Origin: Halorarius litoreus
Lineage (GTDB): Archaea; Halobacteriota; Halobacteria; Halobacteriales; Haloarculaceae
Reading direction: 5' to 3'
NCBI RefSeq assembly: GCF_024362405.1
Contig: NZ_CP101454.1
Coordinates: forward strand, 930,001 to 994,000
DNA length: 64,000 nucleotides
Shown here in pieces: positions 25,120-34,747 of the stretch. The notes under the pieces are model-generated. The model was given only the letters and a program-made list of their open reading frames with translations, was not told the origin of the DNA and searched no databases. How positions within the stretch are numbered: position 1 is the first letter of the stretch; every line of letters begins with the position of its first letter. The translations under genes were made by a program, and so were the position numbers.

Positions 25120-26418
25120 ATGCCGGATCAGGATACGCTCTCGGTAGAGCGACTGACAAGTCGAATCGCCCGGACCTGGCGGACCGTCAGCGCCGACGAG
25201 CTGCTGCACCACGGCGGACTGATGGCTGCGGCGACCGTCCTCGCTGGCGCGTTCAACTACGGCTTCCAGGTGTTCGTCGGCCGTGCACTCGGGGCCGAGC
25301 AGTACGGGGTGTTCGGCGCGCTGTTCGCGCTGTTCTACCTGCTGCACGTAGTCGGGCGGGGCGTCCGGTTCAGCGCCTCCCGGTTCGCCGCGGAGCTCGA
25401 CGGCCCGCACGACCGCGCCGCGTTCTACCGCGGCTTCCTCGGCCGCTCGGTCGTCCTCGGCGGGGTGAGCTTCGTCGCGCTCGTCGCGGCGAGTCCCGCC
25501 ATCACGGCGTTCTTCGGCATCGAGTCGACGCTCCCCGTCGTCGCCGTCGCGGCGGCCATCGCCATCGAGCTCGTGCTCACGGCGAACCAGGGGACGCTCC
25601 AGGGCCTCCAGCAGTTCGCCGCGCTGGGCGGCTTCAAGGTCGTCCAGGCCGGCGTGAAACTCGGCCTCGGCGTGGCGCTCGTGCTCGCTGGCTTCGGGCT
25701 CTACGGCGCGTTCGGCGCCGTCGCCCTCGGCTCGCTGGTGGTGCTGGTGGCCTCCACGGCCTACCTACACTGGCGACTCGGCCGAGCGAGCGCCGCAACG
25801 ACGAGCTTCGAGTACCGCCGGGCGTACCGGTACGTGTTCCCCGCGGCGCTCGCCGGGTTCTGTCTCACGGTGCCCGCGAACGCCGACGTGGTGCTCGTCA
25901 CCCACTTCTTCCCGGCGGCCGACGCCGGCTACTACACCGCCGCCTCGGTGCTCGGGAAGGTGCTGGTGTTCCTCCCGATGGGCATCAGCACCGCGCTGTT
26001 CCCGAAGGTGACGGCCGACCACGCCGCCGCGGCGACCGACCAGCTCGACGACCTGTTCGACCGGGCGCTGGCGTACGCCGCGCTCGTCGGGGTCGTCGGT
26101 GCCACGGTGTACTGGTTCGCCGCCGAGCCCGTCCTGCGGGTCGTCTTCGGCGCCGACTACCTCGCCGCCGCGCCGCTGGTCCGCTGGTACGGGCTCGCGG
26201 TGCTCGCGGTCGTGCTGGCGGTGATCGTCCTCAACTTCCAACTCGCACGCGACCGGATGGGGTTCGTCTACCTGTTCGCCGCGGGTTCGGTCCTCGAACT
26301 CGCGCTCATCTGGGTGTTCCACGCGTCGATGGTCCAGGTCGTTCAGCTCGTCCTGGCTGCCAACGCCGTGCTGTTCCTCGCCGGACTCGCGTTCGTCAAA
26401 CTCGATCTCGACCGATGA
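25120..26418 (+). CDS. Polysaccharide flippase (Wzx / MOP superfamily)
   Basis: 432 residues with about 12 hydrophobic helices. The start of the transport region (HHGGLMAAATVLAGAFNYGF and GRALGAEQYGVFGALFA) is characteristic of the oligosaccharide flippase family, which turns lipid-linked saccharides from the inner to the outer face of the membrane. The next gene overlaps its stop by four bases (ATGA), so the flippase is translationally coupled to the glycosyltransferase. This fits a complete assemble-flip-decorate cluster. Confidence 0.85.
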   Translation: MPDQDTLSVERLTSRIARTWRTVSADELLHHGGLMAAATVLAGAFNYGFQVFVGRALGAEQYGVFGALFALFYLLHVVGRGVRFSASRFAAELDGPHDRAAFYRGFLGRSVVLGGVSFVALVAASPAITAFFGIESTLPVVAVAAAIAIELVLTANQGTLQGLQQFAALGGFKVVQAGVKLGLGVALVLAGFGLYGAFGAVALGSLVVLVASTAYLHWRLGRASAATTSFEYRRAYRYVFPAALAGFCLTVPANADVVLVTHFFPAADAGYYTAASVLGKVLVFLPMGISTALFPKVTADHAAAATDQLDDLFDRALAYAALVGVVGATVYWFAAEPVLRVVFGADYLAAAPLVRWYGLAVLAVVLAVIVLNFQLARDRMGFVYLFAAGSVLELALIWVFHASMVQVVQLVLAANAVLFLAGLAFVKLDLDR

Positions 26419-28367
26419 GTGATACACACACAGAGACGCGCGATGGAGAGCTGCCCCCCGGACGCGACGCCACACGGTCAGTCGTCGTCCCGGTGTACTG
26501 CGAACGGCCGGCCGTCTGGACCGGCCTCGTCGAACGCCTGCGATCGAACGGCTGGGACGAGGTCGTCGTCTGTCTCGACGAGCCGGACGAGCCAGCCCGG
26601 ACGGCGGCGGCCCGCCTCGATACCCACGACTGGGTGACGCTGTCCGTCAGCCGGACGCGCCGTGGCAAGGGCGGTGCCCTCCAGGCGGGGCTGTCGGCTG
26701 CGACCGGTGCAGTCGTCGGCTACGTCGACGCCGACGGCGCGGTGCGCGTCGACGCCCTGGACGAGATCTACCGGCAGGTCGAGACCGGGGCCGCGGCCGT
26801 GGCCGTCGGCTCGCGGGACACCGACGACGCCTGCCGCGCCGGCCAGTCACCGCTCCGCCGGGCGCTCGGCGGGGGCTACCGCTGGCTCGCCCGCCGGGTG
26901 ACCGGCGTTCCCGTGACGGACTTCCAGTGCGGGGCGAAGGCGTTCCGCCGCGACGTGTGGGCGCAGGTCGCCCCGGAGATGACGGAGGCCGGGTTCGCCT
27001 TCGACACCGAACTGCTCGCCCGGGCGTACAACGAGGGGTTCGGCGTCACCGAGGTGCCCATCGAGTGGAACGACCCCGGCGACAGCGACGTGCGGGTCGG
27101 CCGTGACGTCCCCAAACTGTTCGGCTCGCTCTGGCGGCTCAACGGCTCGGTCGACGCGAGCGACACGGACGACACCGATGACGGACCGCTCCGGCTCGCG
27201 CTGGTGAGTTCGCACCCGCCGAACCGCGGCCACCTCGCCGAGTACGGCGAGGAGCTCGCGACGGCGTACGGCGCTCGCGACGACGTGTCGGTGACGGTGC
27301 TCGCTCGGCAGACCGAGGGTGCCCCACGCGTCGAACAGCGCTCGAACTACACCGTCAAGCGAGTGTGGAAACGCGATTCGCTCCCGGCGGCGAAGCGCAT
27401 CCTCGGCGAGTTGCGTCGCGAGCCGTACGACGCCGTCCACTTCAACCTCCACATGACGTACTTCGGGACGACGAACGCCTACCGGTTCCTCGGGCTCGCG
27501 CTGCCGCCGCTGTGTCGGGCGACACTCGACGCCCCGGTCGTCACGACGCTTCACGACCTGCTCGAGATCGTCGAGGACGACCAGGTCGACGCCGACGTCG
27601 GCCGGCTCGAACGCCTCGGCGCCCGGCTCGCGACCCAGCTCGTGTTGCTCTCGGACGCGACGACCGTCACCGCCGACGAGTACCGCGACATCCTCGACCA
27701 GCGCTACCCGCTCGGCGACCCCGTCCACGTCCCCCACGGGACGTTCAAGCGGGCCGACGGCGGTGTGCCGGCCATCGAGACGCCGCTCCGCCTGCTCGTC
27801 TTCGGCTTCCTCGGCCCGACGAAGGACATCGAGACGACCGTCGGGGCGTTCGAGCGCATCCGCGAGCAGGTGCCGGACGCCGAACTCGTCATCGCCGGTG
27901 GGACGCACCCCGACTACCCGGACCACCGCGCCGAACTCGAAGCGCGCTTCGGCGACATCCCCGGCGTCGAGTTCACCGGCTACGTCGACGAGGACGACCT
28001 CGACGGCGTCTGGAACGACGCGTCGCTCGTCGTGATGCCGTATCACACCTGCACGGGCGTCAGCGGCGTGTTCCAGCTCGCGAAGTCCTACGGGAAACCC
28101 GTCGTCGCCTTCGAGAACGAGGGGATGCGAACCTCGACGGTCGAGACGGGCGGCGCGGCCGCGTTCGTCGAGCCTGGCTCCGAGGAGGCACTCGCGGCAC
28201 GCGTCGTCGACCTCTGGCACGCGGACGGCGAGCTAGAGGCGCTCGCCAGCGAGAACGCCGCGGCCGGGACCGAGGTGACGATGGCCGAGACGACCGACCG
28301 CATCGTCGAGCTGTTCGGCGACACGGCAGCCACAGCCACCGCCGACGACGGGGGTGACGCACCGTGA
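26415..28367 (+). CDS. Bifunctional glycosyltransferase: GT2 domain fused to GT4 domain
   Basis: 650 residues. Residues about 20-240 form a GT2 (GT-A fold) domain: SVVVPVYCERPAV, RGKGGALQAGL and the metal-binding YVDADGAV. Residues about 255-630 form a GT4 (GT-B) domain: SSHPPNRGHLAEYGEELA, LLVFGFLGPTKDIETTVGAF, GYVDEDDLDGVWNDASLVVM and the nucleotide-sugar region PVVAFENEGMRTSTVETGG. The GT2 half resembles dolichol-phosphate sugar synthases. One chain could therefore add two successive sugars or couple a lipid-sugar donor to chain growth. Start overlaps the flippase stop, and the 3' end overlaps the zinc-finger gene (GTGA). Donor and acceptor are unknown. Confidence 0.85.
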   Translation: MSDTHTETRDGELPPGRDATRSVVVPVYCERPAVWTGLVERLRSNGWDEVVVCLDEPDEPARTAAARLDTHDWVTLSVSRTRRGKGGALQAGLSAATGAVVGYVDADGAVRVDALDEIYRQVETGAAAVAVGSRDTDDACRAGQSPLRRALGGGYRWLARRVTGVPVTDFQCGAKAFRRDVWAQVAPEMTEAGFAFDTELLARAYNEGFGVTEVPIEWNDPGDSDVRVGRDVPKLFGSLWRLNGSVDASDTDDTDDGPLRLALVSSHPPNRGHLAEYGEELATAYGARDDVSVTVLARQTEGAPRVEQRSNYTVKRVWKRDSLPAAKRILGELRREPYDAVHFNLHMTYFGTTNAYRFLGLALPPLCRATLDAPVVTTLHDLLEIVEDDQVDADVGRLERLGARLATQLVLLSDATTVTADEYRDILDQRYPLGDPVHVPHGTFKRADGGVPAIETPLRLLVFGFLGPTKDIETTVGAFERIREQVPDAELVIAGGTHPDYPDHRAELEARFGDIPGVEFTGYVDEDDLDGVWNDASLVVMPYHTCTGVSGVFQLAKSYGKPVVAFENEGMRTSTVETGGAAAFVEPGSEEALAARVVDLWHADGELEALASENAAAGTEVTMAETTDRIVELFGDTAATATADDGGDAP

Positions 28368-28528
28368 CCGAGCGAGTGACCGGCCCGGAGCTCCTCGACC
28401 GGCTCGACGGCGACACGTGTACCCGTGAGAGCTGCTCGGGCCGGCTCGAACGCCGGCCGTACAAGGACACCCGCGCGGTCGTCTGTGCCGACTGCTCGAC
28501 GCCCGTCTTCCGGGTGTGGAACCCATGA
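28364..28528 (+). CDS. Small zinc-finger protein (HVO_A0556-like)
   Basis: 54 residues from a GTG start. The Cys pairs C19/C24 (CTRESC) and C41/C44 (CADC) form a probable single zinc site. The tail PVFRVWNP and the stretch YKDTRAVVCADC resemble small haloarchaeal zinc-finger proteins of the HVO_A0556 type as I recall them. Start and stop overlap both neighbours by four bases, so it is translated as part of the cluster. It probably binds a protein or nucleic acid partner and may regulate the glycan genes; no function is known to me. Confidence 0.7.
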   Translation: MTERVTGPELLDRLDGDTCTRESCSGRLERRPYKDTRAVVCADCSTPVFRVWNP

Positions 28529-29916
28529 CCGACGACGGCTCGGCAGGCGGGGCGGTCGCCGGGGCGGTGGTGAGCCGGGTCGTCCAGCGGCTGCCGGACA
28601 GCGTCAAGCGACGGCTCGCCGGGCCGTACAACCGGGTGCAGACCGCCCGGGCCGACCGCGAGTTCCGCCGCCGCGACCGCGAGTCCCGCCAGCCGGCTGC
28701 CGACGCCCCGCGGCACGTCGTCTGTGTCGTCGTCGACGCCCTCCGGGCGGACGCGGTCGATCCGGCGACGACGCCGTTCCTCGCCACCCGACTGGCTGGC
28801 GAGGCCATCACTCCCGCCCCGTGGACGTTCCCGGCCGTGACCTCGCTCGTCACCGGCCGCTACCCCCACCAGCACGGCTCGATGCGGCAGTCGGACGCGG
28901 CCGACCGCGGGGCGACCGACCTCGTCGTCCCGCCGACGCTCGCCACCGAGGAGCCGACGCTCCCGGAGCTGTTCGCGGCGGCCGGCTACCGGACCTACGG
29001 CGCGTTCGCGTTCCACATGCCTTTCTTCGCACTCGGCGGTCGGTTCGAGCGACACGCCCTGTACGACGACGCCCCCGCTGACGTGGTCCTCCCCGACTTC
29101 GCCGACTGGGTCGACGACCACGCCGACGAGCGCACGTTCTCGTATCTCCACCTCGGCGACCTCCACGAACCCGTCGAGCCACCCGAGTCGTACTGGGAGC
29201 GCTTCGACGTCGACCCGACCATCGACGGGCTCAGCCGCTGGCGGTTCCGCGAGACGCCTGACCCCGGACCCGAGGGGGAGCGGTACCGCGACCACCGGCG
29301 CCGGCTCTACCGGGCGGCGGCCGCCTACGTGGACGACCGACTCGCAGCCCTCCACGACCGGCTCCCGGCCGACGTGGCGCTGCTCGTCACGGCCGACCAC
29401 GGCGAGGCGCTGTGGGAACACGCCGCCTTCGACGCCGAGACGTTCGTCGACTCGCGGCCCGCCTACGGCATCGACCACGGCGGCACGCCCTACGAGGCCA
29501 TCGCCAGGGTCCCGCTCGTCACGGACGGGCTCGACCTGCGGCTCGACGGTGCCCCCGCCTCGCTCGTCGACGTCGCGCCGACGCTCCTCGATACCCTCGG
29601 GTGCGAGGACGCCCTTCCGGCGACCGGTTCGTCACTCCTGCGCGGCGTGCCCGAGGACCGCATCCCGCTGGTCGAAGCCTGCCGGTACGGCCACGAGAAG
29701 AAGGCCGCCTACGTGGACGACTGGAAGCTCGTCGTCTCGCGTGGCGACGACGCGGCCGTCGGGTTCAGTCTTCCCGACGAGGAGCCGACCGACCTCCCCG
29801 AGGACGTGGAGGCGCGACTGTTCGAGGCGCTCCCCGCGTGGCCGGACGGCGAACACCCCGAACGCCGCGTCTCGGGGATGGCACAGCAACGACTGGAGGA
29901 CCTCGGCTATGTCTGA
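28525..29916 (+). CDS. Sulfatase-fold (alkaline phosphatase superfamily) enzyme, likely a phosphotransferase
   Basis: 463 residues from ATG 28525, which overlaps the zinc-finger stop (ATGA). VVCVVVDALRADAV gives the first metal ligand, WTFPAVTSLVTGRYPHQHG the nucleophile loop, and LLVTADHGEALWEH with YGIDHGGTPYE the remaining metal ligands. The loop has Thr where sulfatases have the formylglycine Cys or Ser, and Val where the C-x-P-x-R motif needs Arg. This argues for an LTA-synthase-like phosphotransferase or phosphodiesterase and against a classical sulfatase. No signal peptide or membrane helix is seen, so action in the cytoplasm or an unusual export route is implied. It may add or remove a phospho-group on the glycan. 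Confidence 0.75.
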   Translation: MTDDGSAGGAVAGAVVSRVVQRLPDSVKRRLAGPYNRVQTARADREFRRRDRESRQPAADAPRHVVCVVVDALRADAVDPATTPFLATRLAGEAITPAPWTFPAVTSLVTGRYPHQHGSMRQSDAADRGATDLVVPPTLATEEPTLPELFAAAGYRTYGAFAFHMPFFALGGRFERHALYDDAPADVVLPDFADWVDDHADERTFSYLHLGDLHEPVEPPESYWERFDVDPTIDGLSRWRFRETPDPGPEGERYRDHRRRLYRAAAAYVDDRLAALHDRLPADVALLVTADHGEALWEHAAFDAETFVDSRPAYGIDHGGTPYEAIARVPLVTDGLDLRLDGAPASLVDVAPTLLDTLGCEDALPATGSSLLRGVPEDRIPLVEACRYGHEKKAAYVDDWKLVVSRGDDAAVGFSLPDEEPTDLPEDVEARLFEALPAWPDGEHPERRVSGMAQQRLEDLGYV

Positions 29917-29971
29917 GTCGTACCCCCTCGATGCGAGTACGGGTGCCGGGCCGGCGGAGGGCGCCGCATGA
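29909..29971 (+). CDS. Possible 20-residue coupled micro-frame
   Basis: ATG 29909 lies inside the end of the phosphotransferase gene, and the frame ends with TGA overlapping the next ATG (29968). It encodes MSESYPLDASTGAGPAEGAA. The double overlap repeats the coupling pattern of the operon, so it might be translated, or the ATG may simply be chance in a 50-base linker. Confidence 0.25.
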   Translation: MSESYPLDASTGAGPAEGAA

Positions 29972-32763
29972 CCGACCCGCGGCCGAGCCGGTCGGTCGCC
30001 GACGGCTCCCGCGAGACGGTCGCGACCCACGCCGCGGGTGTCGGTGGGTTCCTCCTCGTCTACCTGTTTCTCGTCCGTGACATCACGCTCGGCCGGCTGT
30101 ACGCGTTCGGCGACCTCGTCCCCTACTACGGGCTGCGGGCGTTCGAGAAGTTCACCGGGACGTGGCACGCCCAGCAACTCGGCTTTCCGTACATCTACAA
30201 CGTCATGCCGGCGTACCTCGGCGCGGTCACCTCGGTGGGCGGCGCGCTCGGACAGAACCTGTTCTATCTGGCGCTCGTCCCCGCCGGCTTCCTGACGTTC
30301 CTCGTGTTCGCCGGGCGGTTCGTCGAGCGACCGGCACCGCGCTATCTCGCGGCGGGCGTCTACGCCATCAACCCGCTCACCATCGGCGAGTTCGTCAACG
30401 GCGGCGTCAGTACGCTCATCGGCTTCGCCGGCTACCCGCTCGTTCTCCACTTCCTCTACGAGGTCGACGAACGGGACGAGTGGCGACCGGTGCTGCTCGG
30501 CGCGATGGTGTTCGGCGCGACGGCCGTCGTCCCGTGGCTCGTCTTCTGGATGGTCGGCCCGTTCGCCGTCTACTTCGCCCTGCGGGCTCGCGACGATCCA
30601 CGGAAGCTCGTGAAATTCGTCACGATGGGTCTGCTCGGCGTCCTGCTGTCGCTGCCGAACGTCCACCACATCCTCCAGCGGGCGGCCGGGTTCGGCGAGG
30701 GTGACGCCGTCCTCCGGAGGACGCTGGAGTGGAACTACGCGCAGGCCGACCCGCTCGCGGTCGTCCGGCTCGCGGGCAACCACGGCATCCTGGCGATGAA
30801 CGAACTCGGCTACAACACGGAGCCGACGATGGCGATCGGGCTGGTGGTGCCGGCGATGGCACTGCTCGCTATCGGTCGCGAGCGGCTCACCGTCTACGTC
30901 GTCACGGCGTGCGGCTGCGTCCTGTTCATCGTCGCCACGGGCCTCGAACTCACCTACCCGCTGTTCGACGCCGTGCCGCTGTTCTGGTCGGTCCGCAACC
31001 CGACGAAGCTCCAGTACCCGCTGCTGCTGTCGATGAGTCTCCTGTTCGGTGCGGGCGTGGAGGCGGTGCTCACCGGCACGGCGCTCGCCGGACGGTCGAC
31101 CGGGCCACGCCGTCAACTCGGCGACGCTGCCGCACGACTCGAGGCCAGCGGCGACTCGGTACTCCGGGCGGCGTTCGTTGGCCTGCTGGTGCTCTCGCTC
31201 GTCGCGTACGCGATGCCTGCTGCCGGCGCGTTCGGGCTGGATGGCGTCCGCGGCGACGACTACACCGTCCCCGCCGAGTACGACCAGGTCGCCGACGACC
31301 TCGACGGCCGGGTGCTGTGGGTCCCGTACGGCTACACGACGCAGCTCCGACTGCGCGACACCTATCCGAACCACGTCGGCATCAAGAGCGGCGGCGTCGT
31401 CCAGGGGATACCCAACGCCGGCTACGTCACGACGCTGTTCGAAGACGTCGCCGCCGGCGACCCCGTCCACGACCGCCTCACCGACCTCGGCGTCCAGTAC
31501 GTCGTCGTGGAGTCCGACCCGCCGGACGACTACGGCGAGGGGACGCCCCGCGTCCAGTCGAAGTGGGGGTCGCCGTGGCTGTTCGGCGACCCCGCGGCGT
31601 TCGACGCCCGGCTCGACGACTCCGAAGCGTACGAGCTGGCGTTCGAGTCAGGCGAGTTCAGCGTCTACCGCGTCGTGGGCGTCGACGAGCAGGAGCGTGT
31701 CGTCGAGCGCCAAGGCCTCCACGCCGCGGTCTACCCGACGAACGTGTCGGTCGCCATCGAGGGCGAGAACCTGGTGGCGAATCCCTCGTTCGACGACGGC
31801 TTCGAGGGGTGGTGGACGCCCCCGAACACGACCGGCCGGGAGACCCGACTCGTCGCCACCGACGAGGAGACCGCGGCCGAGTTGACGGTCAACGAGTCGG
31901 CCGAGCAGCTCCCCATCGCACAGGGGTTCACCGTACGCGAGGGCTACCCGTATCAGCTCGGGGTCGATGCGACCGGGGCGGGCGTCGCCACGCTCTACTG
32001 GTACGACGGCGAGAAGTCGCCCGACTCGCTCGTCCGGAAGGAGGTCGTCCCGCTGTCGGCGCTCCCGGTCGTCCGGGCGGCGGCCGGCGACACGCTCTCG
32101 GTCCGCATCAAGCCGAACGTCTCGAGCACGATACGCATCGAGGAGGTGCGTCTCCGGGAGACCAGCTATCCCGCGGCGACCGGGTTCGAAGCGAACACCG
32201 CGGGCATCCCGGGTGTCGTCGTCGACGGCACCGACGACCCGCCGGCGAACGCGACGACCGTCGCCGTCAACCTCGACCCCGAGACGGCCGCCGCGGCCGA
32301 CGCCGACGTCCGCATCGTCGACGCCGAAACCGTCCTCGACGGGCCGCTGGTCTTCAGTGACACCTACCGACAGGGCGCCGGGGTCCGACTCGACGATGGC
32401 GAACGGCCGGCACGGGTGCCCGACGACGCGCGTATGGTCACCCACGAGACCGCCGCAGGTACTGTCCTCGACTACTGGGTCGTCGGGACGTTCGACGAGA
32501 CGCCGGTGACGGTCGTCCACACCTCGTACGACGAGGGGTGGGTCGCCCCCCAGCAGAGCACCCACTTCCGGGCACAGGGCTGGGCGAACGGCTTCACCGA
32601 CACCGACGCCAGCCAGATTCAGTGGTCCGGCGGCGGGCTCCGGACGGTGGTCCTCTGGCTGTGGCTCGCGGCGTGGGCCGGCACGCTTTTGGCGCTGCTC
32701 GCCGCCGAACTGGTCGTCCGCCGACGCAGCGACACCCGTTCGACTCACCCACTCGGCCCATGA
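29968..32763 (+). CDS. Large multi-pass membrane protein, GT-C-like, with extracellular beta region
   Basis: 931 residues. The first 430 residues hold about 12 hydrophobic helices, with an acidic loop early (FGDLVPYYGLRAFEK) like GT-C glycosyltransferases of the AftD/DUF3367 or YfhO type. Residues about 440-900 form a large outer domain with beta-sandwich character and many N-x-T/S sites. One final helix lies at about 895-920, followed by VVRRRSDTRS. GT-C enzymes move sugars from lipid carriers to acceptors outside the membrane. Coupled by ATGA overlap to the micro-frame and followed after 25 bases by a related smaller gene. Family placement is by architecture only. Confidence 0.65.
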   Translation: MTDPRPSRSVADGSRETVATHAAGVGGFLLVYLFLVRDITLGRLYAFGDLVPYYGLRAFEKFTGTWHAQQLGFPYIYNVMPAYLGAVTSVGGALGQNLFYLALVPAGFLTFLVFAGRFVERPAPRYLAAGVYAINPLTIGEFVNGGVSTLIGFAGYPLVLHFLYEVDERDEWRPVLLGAMVFGATAVVPWLVFWMVGPFAVYFALRARDDPRKLVKFVTMGLLGVLLSLPNVHHILQRAAGFGEGDAVLRRTLEWNYAQADPLAVVRLAGNHGILAMNELGYNTEPTMAIGLVVPAMALLAIGRERLTVYVVTACGCVLFIVATGLELTYPLFDAVPLFWSVRNPTKLQYPLLLSMSLLFGAGVEAVLTGTALAGRSTGPRRQLGDAAARLEASGDSVLRAAFVGLLVLSLVAYAMPAAGAFGLDGVRGDDYTVPAEYDQVADDLDGRVLWVPYGYTTQLRLRDTYPNHVGIKSGGVVQGIPNAGYVTTLFEDVAAGDPVHDRLTDLGVQYVVVESDPPDDYGEGTPRVQSKWGSPWLFGDPAAFDARLDDSEAYELAFESGEFSVYRVVGVDEQERVVERQGLHAAVYPTNVSVAIEGENLVANPSFDDGFEGWWTPPNTTGRETRLVATDEETAAELTVNESAEQLPIAQGFTVREGYPYQLGVDATGAGVATLYWYDGEKSPDSLVRKEVVPLSALPVVRAAAGDTLSVRIKPNVSSTIRIEEVRLRETSYPAATGFEANTAGIPGVVVDGTDDPPANATTVAVNLDPETAAAADADVRIVDAETVLDGPLVFSDTYRQGAGVRLDDGERPARVPDDARMVTHETAAGTVLDYWVVGTFDETPVTVVHTSYDEGWVAPQQSTHFRAQGWANGFTDTDASQIQWSGGGLRTVVLWLWLAAWAGTLLALLAAELVVRRRSDTRSTHPLGP

Positions 32764-32788
32764 CCACTACCCCCACCGTACCGCCTCG

Positions 32789-34651
32789 ATGACCGACGAC
32801 GGCGACCGACCCGCCCGCCCGCCCGCGCGACGCCTCGCGCCGCGCGTCACCGCGGTGGCGACCCCCGAGCGACTCGCCGCCGCGTTCTTCCTCGCACTCG
32901 GCGTCGCCGCGTTCCTGCCGACGCTGGGCGGCGGCTTCCTCCTCCAGCTCGACATGGTGTTCGCCCCCCGCGGCTCACACCTGCAGTTCGCGCTCGACAC
33001 CAAGGGACCACTCTACTACGGCCGGCTCCCGTTCGTCGCGTTGTTGGACGCGCTCGCGCTCGTCGTTCCCGAGTGGCTCGTCCAGCGGGCCGTCCTCGTC
33101 GGGACGGTCGCGGGAGCCGGCTACGCCGCGTACACGGCGACCGACGGCCAGCGACCGATTGCGCGGCTGTTCGCCGGCACGCTCTACGCGGTCAACCCGT
33201 TCGTCTACGTGCGACTGCTCGCCGGCCAGTGGTACGTCGCGCTCGGCTACGCCGTGTTGCCGCTCGCGGTCGTCTCGTTCTATCGGTACGTGACCGGCGA
33301 GCGGTCACGGCCGACGCGGGCGGTCGGCTGGGCGACGCTCGTCGCCGTCTTCGATCCGCACGTGGCGGTACTGCTCGCGGTCGCCGGCGGTCTCGTGCTG
33401 GTCCCGGTCGTCCGCGAGCAGGGCCGTGTCGCGCTCACCCGAGCCGGCCGGTTCGGCGGGTTCGCGGTAAGCGTGAACGCCTACTGGCTGCTGCCGGCGC
33501 TCGTGGCCCTCGTCGGGGAAACCTCACAGCTCGCGACCGTGACGGGCGCCGACCTCGTCGTGTTCAGTCCCCGCGGCGCCGTCGCCGGCAACGTCCCGCT
33601 CTCGGTGAGTATGCTCTACGGCTTCTGGCGCGGCGGCTACGTCTACCCGTTCGACCTCGTCCCGCTGTGGGTCGTCGTCGGCCTGTTCGCCCTGTTGCTC
33701 GGGGTCGCAGTGTACGGCTGGCTCGGGAGCGACGACACGCTGGCCGACGGCCTCGTCCTGACGGCTGTCGTGGGCGGCGTCCTCGGGCTCGGGGTGACGA
33801 CCGACCTCTCGGCCCCGCTGTTCCGTGCGGTGGCCGCGACGCCCATCGGCGCGGGGATGCGTGAGGCCGGGAAGTTCGTCGCGCTGGTCGCACTCGCGTA
33901 CGCGCTGCTCGGCGCTCGCGGCGTCACACAGCTCGCCGGGGAACTCGACGCGGCACTCGCGGCTCGCCAGCCGTCTGTGGGCGGCTGGCGACCCGACCGC
34001 GAGCAGTTCCGGCGGGGGGTGGCGCTCGCGTTCGCCGTCGCCGTGATTGCGCTCCCGCTCGCCTACACGTTCCCGATGGTCGCCGGCTTCTGGGGGGCGT
34101 TCGAGCCGACGCAGTACCCCGACGACTGGCACGCCGCTGACGACCGCTTCGCGGCCGACGGCGGCGACTACCGCGTGCTGTATCTCCCGTGGCACCAGTA
34201 TCTCGAGTACGAGTGGACCGGCGGCATCGTCGCCTCGCCCGCACCGCTGTTCTTCGACGCGCCGGTGGTGAACAGCCGCGACCCGGAGGTCGGGGTCGGG
34301 AGTCAGGCGACCGACCCGACACACGAACGGCTACGCAGCCTGCTCGAAGACCGGGAGGGCAACCGGTTCGGGAGCCGCGTCGCGCCGCTCGGCGTGAAGT
34401 ACGTCGTCCTCTCGAAGGCCGCCGACTACCCCCAATACGCCTTCCTGCGCGAGCAGACCGACCTTGCGGTCGTCTCGGAGGGCGACCACCTCGTCGTGTT
34501 CGAGAATCGGGCGTTCGAGCCGGCACGTGCTGACGCGTGGCCAGCGATGGGACCACCGGTTCCCACCGGTGCGCTCCTCGGCGGCGGACTCCTGTCGCTG
34601 GCGACGGTGGGCGCGTTGGCTGCCGGGCGGCGTCAGCGGCCGCACCCGTGA
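32789..34651 (+). CDS. Second GT-C-like multi-pass membrane protein
   Basis: 620 residues with about 11-12 hydrophobic helices, an early acidic loop (LQLDMVFAPRG), a long soluble outer part from about 430 to 585 (DWHAADDRFAADGGDYRVLY, YLEYEWTGGIV), and a last helix near 590-612 followed by GRRQRPHP. The layout parallels the preceding gene (GVKYVVLSKAADYP versus GVQYVVVESDPPDD), so the two are probably distant paralogues acting together, for example as a pair of lipid-linked sugar transferases. It ends the one-strand cluster. Confidence 0.65.
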   Translation: MTDDGDRPARPPARRLAPRVTAVATPERLAAAFFLALGVAAFLPTLGGGFLLQLDMVFAPRGSHLQFALDTKGPLYYGRLPFVALLDALALVVPEWLVQRAVLVGTVAGAGYAAYTATDGQRPIARLFAGTLYAVNPFVYVRLLAGQWYVALGYAVLPLAVVSFYRYVTGERSRPTRAVGWATLVAVFDPHVAVLLAVAGGLVLVPVVREQGRVALTRAGRFGGFAVSVNAYWLLPALVALVGETSQLATVTGADLVVFSPRGAVAGNVPLSVSMLYGFWRGGYVYPFDLVPLWVVVGLFALLLGVAVYGWLGSDDTLADGLVLTAVVGGVLGLGVTTDLSAPLFRAVAATPIGAGMREAGKFVALVALAYALLGARGVTQLAGELDAALAARQPSVGGWRPDREQFRRGVALAFAVAVIALPLAYTFPMVAGFWGAFEPTQYPDDWHAADDRFAADGGDYRVLYLPWHQYLEYEWTGGIVASPAPLFFDAPVVNSRDPEVGVGSQATDPTHERLRSLLEDREGNRFGSRVAPLGVKYVVLSKAADYPQYAFLREQTDLAVVSEGDHLVVFENRAFEPARADAWPAMGPPVPTGALLGGGLLSLATVGALAAGRRQRPHP

Positions 34652-34747
34652 ACGCCGCACTCGACTGCCAGGCCCGCCGTACTCACTGACGTGCCCACGA
34701 GGCGCCGGCGGCGAGCAAGCCTTTTGCTCGCACGGCCTAACTTCTCC

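Noticed and set aside
26847..28220. Long minus-strand frame (457 codons) opposite the GT2-GT4 gene
   Set aside because: Antisense shadow of GC-rich coding sequence: Arg/Asp/Val-rich with no domain, while the plus strand has clear glycosyltransferase motifs.
29632..31470. 612-codon minus-strand frame
   Set aside because: Lies antisense to the phosphotransferase-like and GT-C-like genes; composition is artefactual and low in hydrophobics.
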